Shown: one piece after another, positions 34,378-41,598 of the stretch
Layout: the number at the start of each line of letters is the position of its first letter
Position numbering within the stretch: position 1 is the stretch's first letter
Source: Burkholderia sp. H160
GTDB taxonomy: Bacteria; Pseudomonadota; Gammaproteobacteria; Burkholderiales; Burkholderiaceae
Assembly (NCBI GenBank): GCA_000173575.1
Contig: ABYL01000044.1
Span: forward strand, 1 to 48,572
DNA: 48,572 nt
Direction: 5' to 3'
Notes under the pieces: generated by a model
Databases searched by the model: none
The model's input: the letters and a program-made list of their open reading frames with translations, nothing else
What the model was told of the DNA's origin: nothing
Made by a program: the position numbers and the translations under genes

Positions 34378-36021
34378 TCACGAACGAATCCGCTCGCCGA
34401 GCGTGTCCGCGTGGGACGGTTGCGCGTCGATGCGAAACTGTCGAAGCTCGTCTGGCGCGCACTGTGCGATCAAGCCCGTCTCCCAGGCGAGATAGGCGCG
34501 CGCCGCATCGAGGTTGCCTTCGTGCCGGTCATGCACGAAGAACAGGTAATCGATGCGCGCGCTATCCGCGGGCGATTGCGGTGACGCCTCGATCAGATAG
34601 CCCGCCTGCTTGAACGTATCGATGCCGTCCTTCGCAATCGATACCTCGCCGAATCCCGCCTCACGTAGATCGAGCGCTGCCAGCGCGGCTAGCGCCGGTG
34701 AGTCCGCCAGCAGCACGACGCGCTGCGACGGAGCCACGTCCGCGAGCGTCGCAAGCAATTGCGGCCGGATCGACCAGCGCGCCCGCTCGGGATGTCCACT
34801 GCGATACGCGGCGCTGGAGCGCAGATCGAGCACATGCACGTCTTCGGCGCCGCGCAGCCTGCGCAGTCCGTCCGCATCGATCAATGCTTGTTCAGCAGCG
34901 CCATGCGGTGCGGCTTGCTCAGCGAGCCGCCGCAATCCGCGGGCGTCCTGCGCCGCGACCAGCGCGGTTTCAAGGCCCAGTTGCACGAGCCAGCTCGCAA
35001 TGACGGGCGCGCGTATGCCGTCGTAATCGACCAGCAGCACGCGCGCATGGCGCACGCCAACGGTCTGGTCCGTCGCCTGAAGCAGCTGACCGCCGGGCGC
35101 GTGTACGGCGGCGGCCACGCCGTCGCGCGCGAATTCGTCGGCGCTGCGCACGTCGAGCAGATACGTCGTGCGGTCGGCCGCGTCGAGCCATGTTTGTGCG
35201 GCCTGCGCATCGAGCGTGGTCACGCCGAAACGTGCGGCGAGTGCCTTGGCACGGTCACGCACTTCGCTCGACACGCTTTCTTCGACGGTATCCGGATAGC
35301 GCCGCGTGCTGCCGTGTTCCAGTTCCAGACCGGCAAGCGCCCAGCCTTGTGTGCCGTTTTCGAGCGCGACGACCGGATTCGGCACGCCCAGACTGCGCAG
35401 CAACTGCGCACCGATGATGCTGCGCGTGCGGCCCGCGCAATGGATCACGACCGGCGTGCGCGAGTCTGCCGCCAGCGCGCCGAAGCGATAGGCCAACTCG
35501 CCGTTTGGGCAGCTCAGCGCGCCCGGTATGGTCATCTTCGTGTGCTCTTCGACCGTGCGTCCGTCGAGCAGAATCAGCGGCGCGTGCTCAGCCTGCAGTC
35601 TGGCGAGCTCGGCCGCCGAAATGTGCGGCGTCCCGTATGCATGCTCGACGAGTTCGCCGAAGGTCTTCGACGGCACGTTCACGCCTTTGAACAGCGTGTA
35701 ACCGGCCGCGGCCCAGCCGCGCGCGCCGTCCTGCAGAACCGACAGTCGCGTGTAGCCCAAAGCATGAAGCCGATGCGCCGCGCGCCGAGCGATGGCTTCG
35801 TCATCCGCGCCGGCGTCGAGCAGGACGATGCGCACATCACGCCGCGGCACGAGACGGCCGATCTCGAGTTCGAGCCGGCTATACGGCAGCGGAACCGCAA
35901 AGAACGGATGGCCTTCGCCGAACTCGCCGGCTTCTCGCACGTCGAGGAGCGCGATCTCCTCGTTATCGTTCAACCATTCGCGCACGGTGGTCGCGGAGAT
36001 CAGCGAAAAAATGTCTGCCAT
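34378..36021 (-). CDS. Four-domain rhodanese-like protein
   Basis: A 547-residue protein made of four rhodanese folds, starting near residues 8, 132, 265 and 380. Only domain 2 has an active-site loop with Cys: VVIHCAGRTRS (Cys195). The equivalent loops of domain 1 (LLDAGADDEA), domain 3 (LVDYDGIRAP) and domain 4 (LLADSPALAA) have none. Each domain keeps the LLDVR / LDLRS entry strand. Rhodaneses transfer sulfane sulfur from persulfides or thiosulfate to acceptors. The inactive domains may be structural or bind partners. It is 38 bases after the PLP lyase gene, which fits a route where the lyase makes a persulfide. Confidence 0.9.
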   Translation of the reverse strand: MADIFSLISATTVREWLNDNEEIALLDVREAGEFGEGHPFFAVPLPYSRLELEIGRLVPRRDVRIVLLDAGADDEAIARRAAHRLHALGYTRLSVLQDGARGWAAAGYTLFKGVNVPSKTFGELVEHAYGTPHISAAELARLQAEHAPLILLDGRTVEEHTKMTIPGALSCPNGELAYRFGALAADSRTPVVIHCAGRTRSIIGAQLLRSLGVPNPVVALENGTQGWALAGLELEHGSTRRYPDTVEESVSSEVRDRAKALAARFGVTTLDAQAAQTWLDAADRTTYLLDVRSADEFARDGVAAAVHAPGGQLLQATDQTVGVRHARVLLVDYDGIRAPVIASWLVQLGLETALVAAQDARGLRRLAEQAAPHGAAEQALIDADGLRRLRGAEDVHVLDLRSSAAYRSGHPERARWSIRPQLLATLADVAPSQRVVLLADSPALAALAALDLREAGFGEVSIAKDGIDTFKQAGYLIEASPQSPADSARIDYLFFVHDRHEGNLDAARAYLAWETGLIAQCAPDELRQFRIDAQPSHADTLGERIRS

Positions 36022-36059
36022 TGGAGATCGGAGAGCAAGAAGTTGAGAAGGGATCGCGC

Positions 36060-37250
36060 TTACTGAAGGACGTGGCGAAACGCTTGGCGCAGATCGCCGA
36101 TCAGGTCGGCCGGGTCTTCGAGTCCGACATGCAGGCGCACGATGGGCTCGCTGCCGCGCCAGTAGCTGTGCTCTTGCACGCGTGACTGCGGCGCGACCAG
36201 CGCGAGGCTCTCATAGCCGCCCCACGAAGCACCGATGCCGAACAGCCGCAACGCGTCGACGAATGCGCCCGCCTGCTCGCGGCTCGCTTGCCGCAGCGCA
36301 AACGATACCAGTCCGTTCGCGCCCGTGAAGTCGCGACGCCACAATGCATGACCCGGATCGTCAGGCAGCGCGGGATAAAACACCCGCGCAACCGCATTGC
36401 GCTCGGTTTGCAGATACCGCGCGACTTCGAGCGCATTGCGGCCATGCTGGGCAAGGCGCACGGCCAGCGTGCGGATACCGCGCAGCGCGAGGTAGGCATC
36501 GTCGGCGCCCACGCTCAGGCCGAGTGCATCGTGTGTATCGCGCAGCGTGCGAGCCAGTGACGGGTTTGAAGTCGACACCGCCCCCTGCATCAGGTCCGAA
36601 TGGCCGCCCAGATACTTGGTGGTCGCCTGGATGGAAATATCGGCGCCGAGCTCGAGTGGCTGGTAAAGCAATCCCGCGCCCCATGTGTTATCCGCCGCGA
36701 GCAGCACGGAATGCTCGCGCGCGAACGCCGAAAGCGCGGGCAGATCGACCACTTCGTACAGGAACGATGATGGCGACTCCGCGTAGATCAGGCGTGTTTC
36801 AGCTCGCACGAGCGCTTCGGGCACACCGTCGCTCGCGCTGAAATAGCTGACCGACACACCCAGCCGTGTCAGCAGAGGCTCCACGCGCTCGCGCACCGGA
36901 CCATAGACGCTGTCCTGTACGAGCACGTGATCGCCCGGCGACAGCAGCGCGATAAAAACCAGCGATATAGCCGACAAACCCGACGGCGCCAGCAGCACGT
37001 CGCTCGCTCCCTCCAGTTCGCCAATGGCGGCTTCGAGCGCACGATGCGTCGCCAGGCCGTGACGGCCATACATACTGACCGGCTCGCCCGCTTCGCGCCG
37101 GTGATGCAGGCTGGTGCGAACCGCGTCCCTCGCGAAGCGCACCGTGCTGGTACGCACGACCGGAACGTTCACGGGCGCAATGCCATCCTCGAATGGCGGC
37201 GAGCCCGCGTGCAGAACGCGCGTGTGCAGTTGATCGTCAGGTGACGCCAT
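36060..37250 (-). CDS. Cys/Met-metabolism PLP enzyme (cystathionine lyase-like)
   Basis: A 396-residue fold-type I PLP enzyme of the trans-sulfuration family. PLP Lys212 is in QATTKYLGGHSDLM, the pyridine-contact Asp187 is in AADNTWGAG, and APSGLSAISLVF and YAESPSSFLYEV are standard segments. Its N-terminal arm VRTSTVRF...YGRHG is close to the cystathionine beta-lyase side of the family. It would break a C-S bond to give a thiol or persulfide, ammonia and a keto acid. Its start overlaps the cupin dioxygenase stop by one base. The likely substrate is the compound brought in by the importer of this module. Confidence 0.9.
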   Translation of the reverse strand: MASPDDQLHTRVLHAGSPPFEDGIAPVNVPVVRTSTVRFARDAVRTSLHHRREAGEPVSMYGRHGLATHRALEAAIGELEGASDVLLAPSGLSAISLVFIALLSPGDHVLVQDSVYGPVRERVEPLLTRLGVSVSYFSASDGVPEALVRAETRLIYAESPSSFLYEVVDLPALSAFAREHSVLLAADNTWGAGLLYQPLELGADISIQATTKYLGGHSDLMQGAVSTSNPSLARTLRDTHDALGLSVGADDAYLALRGIRTLAVRLAQHGRNALEVARYLQTERNAVARVFYPALPDDPGHALWRRDFTGANGLVSFALRQASREQAGAFVDALRLFGIGASWGGYESLALVAPQSRVQEHSYWRGSEPIVRLHVGLEDPADLIGDLRQAFRHVLQ

Positions 37251-37882
37251 CAGCCGACCGCCTGGGTGGAAGGCTTCATATGTTTCGCGTTGTAGCGCAC
37301 CACGAGGCCGGTGTCGGTTTCGAAGCCGAGGCGGCCCGTCAGCGTTTCGAGCGGACGGCCATAGAGATGGAAGTGCAGCGTCGGCTCCGCGCCCCCGACA
37401 TGAATGCTGTGGATATCGTCGGGAAGAAAGGAGATCGGAACGCCGGGCCGCACCACCACTTCGTGCAACAGTTCGAGCGTTGCGCGCTCCGTATCGCTGT
37501 CATCATCGGTGCGCCGGTAGATACGGTTCAGCTCCGCGCCTTCGATCGCCGCAATCACGGCCCATGTGTCGTGGTTGTGCGGGATCGTCGTCTTGCCGGG
37601 CAGCAGTGAATTCAGATACAACGCCAGTCCGTCTTCGCCGGGATTGAGCCGGTAGCGGGTCGACGTATCGCCGCTGTCGAGCCGCGGCGGCGGAAAGTCC
37701 CTGGCGTCGAACAGTGTGTGCTGGGTTGCGAGTTCGAGCAGCAGATCGCTGATCGCCTTCAGTGCTTCGCGCGTGACGCCCTTTTCAGCGATGATCGAGC
37801 GGGCGTCGGCAAGCAGATCCTGAACTGCTTCACGGCGTTGTGTGGCGATCGTGCTGCTCACTTCGTTGGTGGTTGTCGTCAT
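37250..37882 (-). CDS. Cysteine dioxygenase-type cupin protein
   Basis: A 210-residue thiol-dioxygenase-like cupin. The iron motif is His102-x-His104 in PHNHDTWAVI with a third His in LHFHLYG (about 170-172), and IHSIHVGG is the usual pre-metal turn. Family enzymes oxidise cysteine or 3-mercaptopropionate to the sulfinic acid with O2. The Tyr-Cys crosslink Cys of eukaryotic enzymes is absent, as is common in bacteria. Which thiol it uses cannot be read from the sequence. It is 27 bases downstream of the ATPase gene. Confidence 0.82.
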   Translation of the reverse strand: MTTTTNEVSSTIATQRREAVQDLLADARSIIAEKGVTREALKAISDLLLELATQHTLFDARDFPPPRLDSGDTSTRYRLNPGEDGLALYLNSLLPGKTTIPHNHDTWAVIAAIEGAELNRIYRRTDDDSDTERATLELLHEVVVRPGVPISFLPDDIHSIHVGGAEPTLHFHLYGRPLETLTGRLGFETDTGLVVRYNAKHMKPSTQAVG

Positions 37883-37909
37883 GGTCGTGTCATGTGTTGT
37901 CGTTTGAGG

Positions 37910-38788
37910 TTACCGCGCAGCACGGCTCGCGCGGTCTTCGCCGCGGGCGCGTTGCAAGAAAAGTCGTGTTCTCTCGTGGACGGGGTTTCCGAACAGTTGC
38001 TGCGCGCTGCCGTGCTCGACGATCACGCCGCCCTCCGTGAAAAACACATCGTCGCTTATGTCTTCGGCGAAGCGCATTTCGTGCGTGACGAGCACACAGG
38101 TCTGCCCTTCGTCGGCCAGTTCGCCGATCACGTTCAGCACCTCGCCCACCGTCTCGGGATCGAGCGCCGACGTGACTTCGTCGAACAGGATCAGGTCGGG
38201 CCGCATCGCCAGCGTGCGCGCGATCGCGACCCGCTGTTGCTGGCCGCCGGACAGCGCGCCCGGATAAGCCTTCGCCTTGTCGGCGAGACGCACCTTGGCA
38301 AGCAGTTCGTGAGCGTCGCCTTCCGCCTGCGCGCGGCTGCGGCCGAGCACCCGCATCGGTGCAATGGTCAGGTTCTCGAGCACGCTCAGATGCGGAAACA
38401 GGTTGTACTGCTGAAACACGAAACCGATCCGCTTGCGCAGCGCAATCCGCTGGGTATCGGTCTTCTGCGCGCGCACGTCGATGCCGTCGACGGTAATCTC
38501 GCCGCTTTGCGGCGTGAGCAGGCCGTTGATACAGCGCAGAATCGTCGACTTGCCGGAACCGGAAGGGCCGATGATCGAAACGGCCTGGCCACGTCTCACC
38601 GTCAGATCGATGCCGTTGAGCACGGCTGTGCTGCCGTATGAAAGCCGCACGTCGCGCAATGAAAGCAGCGCGGCATCGGCGGGTGCACGGGTGGCCGCGC
38701 TTGCGTCGGTGCCCGCGCGCGCCACGGCGGCCGCATCGGGCGCGAGACCGATACGTGCCGCGCGGTCCGAGAGAATCAGTTCAGTCAT
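37910..38788 (-). CDS. Amino-acid-type ABC transporter ATP-binding protein
   Basis: A 292-residue ATPase of the polar amino-acid type (GlnQ-like). Walker A is GPSGSGKST, the signature LSGGQQQRVAIARTL, Walker B LILFDEVTSALD and switch LVTHEMRF. About 40 extra residues, rich in Ala, precede the usual start LLSLRDVRLSYG. An ATG at 38788 with AGGA nearby is chosen. It heads the leftward enzyme operon while its binding protein and permeases are divergent, so uptake and catabolism share one control region. Confidence 0.9.
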   Translation of the reverse strand: MTELILSDRAARIGLAPDAAAVARAGTDASAATRAPADAALLSLRDVRLSYGSTAVLNGIDLTVRRGQAVSIIGPSGSGKSTILRCINGLLTPQSGEITVDGIDVRAQKTDTQRIALRKRIGFVFQQYNLFPHLSVLENLTIAPMRVLGRSRAQAEGDAHELLAKVRLADKAKAYPGALSGGQQQRVAIARTLAMRPDLILFDEVTSALDPETVGEVLNVIGELADEGQTCVLVTHEMRFAEDISDDVFFTEGGVIVEHGSAQQLFGNPVHERTRLFLQRARGEDRASRAAR

Positions 38789-39070
38789 CCGGTGTCCTGT
38801 GGTCAGAGCGAAGCTGCGGGCATTGAACACGGTTCCCACTCTTCCCGCTTTGCAGCCAACCATTCTAGGAAGCACCACAGCGATCACGAACCAACGAATA
38901 AGCGAAAAGATATTCGGCGATCTGCAATGTGAACGAAAACCTCGCAACGGCATGCGAGCACACGCTTTAACGTCCGTGTGCTTTGCTTAGCAGATTCATT
39001 TGGTTTGCCGCGCAGCGGGTTTCGCATAGGGTATGCGTCGCACACCTACCCTCCTTCTATCCGATCGCTC
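38789..39070. other. Divergent promoter region of the sulfur amino-acid module
   Basis: 282 bases without a gene separate the two arms. The centre (38890-38940) is A+T-rich and carries the CGAATA dyad listed separately. No convincing -35/-10 pairs could be fixed by eye. Confidence 0.5.
38895..38916. promoter_or_regulatory. Candidate operator, perfect CGAATA/TATTCG dyad
   Basis: CGAATA-N10-TATTCG is a perfect 6-bp inverted repeat centred between the two arms. Its spacer AGCGAAAAGA makes the 10-mer CGAAAAGATA shared with 5585-5594 and the 11-mer AATAAGCGAAA shared with 1663-1673. Placement and sharing fit an operator for a sulfur-responsive regulator. Confidence 0.4.
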
Positions 39071-39931
39071 ATGAAATCTGGCAAAGCGGCATATAACAAA
39101 CGACCGTCGTCCCTCTCCCTGCTCACGGCCATTGTCACCAGCTTCGCCCTGGCGGCCATCTCACCGGCCTACGCGGACCAGACCCTCGACAAGATCAATG
39201 CACGCCATGAAATCGCCGTTGGCGTGATGATTTCGGGCAGCCCGTTCGGTTCGCTCGATCCGCAAACCCAGCAGCCGCGCGGCATGAACGTCGATCTCGC
39301 GAACGACATCGGCAAGCGTCTCGGTGTGAAGGTTCAACTGGTGTCGGTACAACCGTCCACGCGCGTGCAGTTCCTGCAACAGGGCAAGGTCGACATCCTG
39401 ATCGCGAACATGGAGTACAACGCGCAGCGCGGCGAGATTCTCGATCACGTGCCGACGCCTTACTATCGCGTCGGCGGTACCGCCATTACGCCGAAATCGA
39501 GCGGCATCACGAAGTGGGAAGACCTGCGCGGCAAGCCCGTCTGCATTTCGCAAGGCAGCAGTTATATCCGCCCGGTCGTGGAGAAGTACGGCGCCGTGCC
39601 GCGCGCATTCCCGGGCGCACCGCAATCGCTGCTTGCGCTGCGTGGCGGCAGTTGCGTCGCGGCCGTTCACGACGCCGCACCGCTGCTTTATCCGCTACAG
39701 CAGCATGATCCCGAATGGCGCGACTACCGCACGCTGCAGCCGGAACTCGAACCGGCGCCGTCGGTGATCTGGGTACGGCAAGGCGAAAAGGACACGGCCG
39801 CGAAGCTCGATGCGATCGTGCGCGACTGGCATCGCACCGGCTGGCTGATCGACGACGAGGCAAAGAACAGCCTGACGCCGCCGTCTCCGGCGCTGGCCGA
39901 GTGGCACCGGCAATTGCCCGCCGTGCAATGA
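39071..39931 (+). CDS. Amino-acid ABC transporter substrate-binding protein (family 3)
   Basis: A 286-residue periplasmic binding protein. The signal peptide SLLTAIVTSFALAAISPAYA is clear from the ATG at 39071; a longer frame upstream is not signal-like. The mature part starts DQTLDKINARHEIAVGVM, then RGMNVDLANDIGKRLGVKVQ and VDILIANMEYNAQR, which follow the family pattern. An extra Cys pair (PVCISQGS, GGSCVAAVHD) could form a disulfide, as in some cystine-type binders. It starts the rightward importer arm and overlaps the permease by ATGA. Confidence 0.88.
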   Translation: MKSGKAAYNKRPSSLSLLTAIVTSFALAAISPAYADQTLDKINARHEIAVGVMISGSPFGSLDPQTQQPRGMNVDLANDIGKRLGVKVQLVSVQPSTRVQFLQQGKVDILIANMEYNAQRGEILDHVPTPYYRVGGTAITPKSSGITKWEDLRGKPVCISQGSSYIRPVVEKYGAVPRAFPGAPQSLLALRGGSCVAAVHDAAPLLYPLQQHDPEWRDYRTLQPELEPAPSVIWVRQGEKDTAAKLDAIVRDWHRTGWLIDDEAKNSLTPPSPALAEWHRQLPAVQ

Positions 39932-40677
39932 AAATGGCCGCCTCGTTCCACGCGCTGATCGACGCGAGCGCGCACGCCGGGCTCGACTACCGCTTTCTGC
40001 TCGACGCCTACGACCGCGTGCCATTCCTGCGAGGTATCGCGGTCAACGTCGAGCTGGTCATCGCGACGATGCTGGGCAGCGCGCTCGCTGGTCTGTTGCT
40101 GCTGCTGGCGTTGCGCCACAGCAGCCCGTGGATTGCCGGCGCGGCGCGCGCCTTCATCGAGCTGACACGCAACACGCCGACGCTCGTCCAGCTGTACTGC
40201 GCGTTCCTCGTGCTGAACATGCTGATTTCGCAATGGCTGCGCGACAGCCATCTCGACAACCCGTTCAAACCGTTCTTCTGGGTCGTGCTGGTCCTGTCGC
40301 TGCATAAGGGCGCATTCCACGCGGAAGCGTTACGCGCTGGCTTCGACGCACTGCCGGTGCAAACGCTCGAAGGTGCGGCGTCGCTCGGCTTCGATCGCGC
40401 CACGCGCTTCTGGCGCATCGAATTGCCGCTCGCGTTTCGCACCGCCCTGCCCGCGCTCGTCAACAACTTCGTCGAACTCGTGAAGGCGACGGCGCTGGCT
40501 TCCGCGATCGCGGTGGGCGACCTCACCTACCAGTCGATCATGATCTGGACGCAGCGCGACAACGTGCTGGCGCTGATGGTACTGATCCTGCTGTTCTTCG
40601 GCTTGCTGACATGGCTCGTCAGCCGCGCCGGACGGTGGCTCGAAAAACGTTTGTGGATTCCAGGCTATGGCGTATAG
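39928..40677 (+). CDS. Amino-acid ABC transporter permease 1
   Basis: A 249-residue permease of the HisM/GlnP family. It has IAVNVELVIATMLGSALAG as first span, then FIELTRNTPTLVQLYCAFLV, close to the family's 'ElfRgtPllvqL', and the ATPase-contact loop EGAASLGFDRATRFWRIELP. The start overlaps the binding-protein stop (ATGA). The 3' end overlaps permease 2 by 11 bases. Confidence 0.9.
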   Translation: MKMAASFHALIDASAHAGLDYRFLLDAYDRVPFLRGIAVNVELVIATMLGSALAGLLLLLALRHSSPWIAGAARAFIELTRNTPTLVQLYCAFLVLNMLISQWLRDSHLDNPFKPFFWVVLVLSLHKGAFHAEALRAGFDALPVQTLEGAASLGFDRATRFWRIELPLAFRTALPALVNNFVELVKATALASAIAVGDLTYQSIMIWTQRDNVLALMVLILLFFGLLTWLVSRAGRWLEKRLWIPGYGV

Positions 40678-41500
40678 ACCGCTCGACTCCGCTGGCTCCC
40701 GCATCGATGTTCTTCGCGATGAGGGTGCCCGCGCAAAAGGACTCACGCCCGGCGTGGCCGCCGCGCTCGGCGTGCTGATCGCCGCCGCGCTGTTGTGGGT
40801 GTTGTCGCCCGACTCAGGCTCGCATGGCGACACGCTCGCGCGCTTCGTCGATTGGGCGCCCACCCTTGCGCACGGCTTCGCGTTGAACGTCCTCATCAGC
40901 GTCGGCGCGATCGCGACGGGCTCTGTGCTCGGTCTGCTGATCGGCGCGCTGGGTCTTGCAGCTTCGTGGCCGGGACGCCTCGCGAGACTCTGGGTTCAGG
41001 CCTTTCGCAACGCGCCCTGGCTGGTGCTGGTGTATTTCACCACCTACGTCTTTCCATTCGAATTCAGCGTATTCGGCACGACCCTGCCGTTTCCCGACTG
41101 GCTGAAGGTGACGCTCGCGCTGGCTCTTCCCGCCAGCGCGAACATCGCCGAAGTGTTTCGCGGCGCGGTGGCGTCGATTCCGACCACCCAGTGGGAAGCA
41201 GCGGGCTCGCTGGCGTTTTCGCGCGGGCAGATTCTGCTGCATATCGTGCTGCCGCAATGCGTACGCCGTATGCTGCCGCCGTGGATGAACGTCTACGCGA
41301 TCATCACGATGGGAACGGCATTGGCGTCGCTGGTCGGCGTACACGATCTGATCGATACCGCGCAGATTGCGAGCAGCACGGTCGCACGGTCCAGCTTCAC
41401 GGTTCTGACTTATCTGGCGACAATGGTGATCTTTTTCGCGTACTGCTACCCGATCTCGCTGTTCACGCGCTGGCTCGAACGACGGTTTGTCGATGTCTAG
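40667..41500 (+). CDS. Amino-acid ABC transporter permease 2
   Basis: A 277-residue partner permease. It has a longer N-terminus with one extra span (VAAALGVLIAAALLWVLSP), then LAHGFALNVLISVGAIATGS, and WVQAFRNAPWLVLVYFTTYVF in the family position. The contact loop reads EAAGSLAFSRGQILLHIVLP. It is the last gene of this arm. It ends 98 bases from the mutase gene, which comes from the opposite strand. Confidence 0.9.
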   Translation: MAYRPLDSAGSRIDVLRDEGARAKGLTPGVAAALGVLIAAALLWVLSPDSGSHGDTLARFVDWAPTLAHGFALNVLISVGAIATGSVLGLLIGALGLAASWPGRLARLWVQAFRNAPWLVLVYFTTYVFPFEFSVFGTTLPFPDWLKVTLALALPASANIAEVFRGAVASIPTTQWEAAGSLAFSRGQILLHIVLPQCVRRMLPPWMNVYAIITMGTALASLVGVHDLIDTAQIASSTVARSSFTVLTYLATMVIFFAYCYPISLFTRWLERRFVDV

Positions 41501-41598
41501 ATCCCGACGACTACAGCACCTTGCAGAGCCTGCTTGCCCTCGCGGGATCCTGCTAGCCATCGCGTCCCTTCCCAGCACAGAAGGAGCGACGGCATGCC

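Noticed and set aside
34759-36066. A long rightward open frame (435 codons) opposite the rhodanese gene
   Set aside because: Antisense shadow of a gene with four recognisable domains; composition is Arg/Ala-rich without motifs.
41500-41549. Inverted repeat GATCCCG / CGGGATC between the convergent permease and mutase genes
   Set aside because: The 36-base loop and lack of a U-tract make it a poor terminator.
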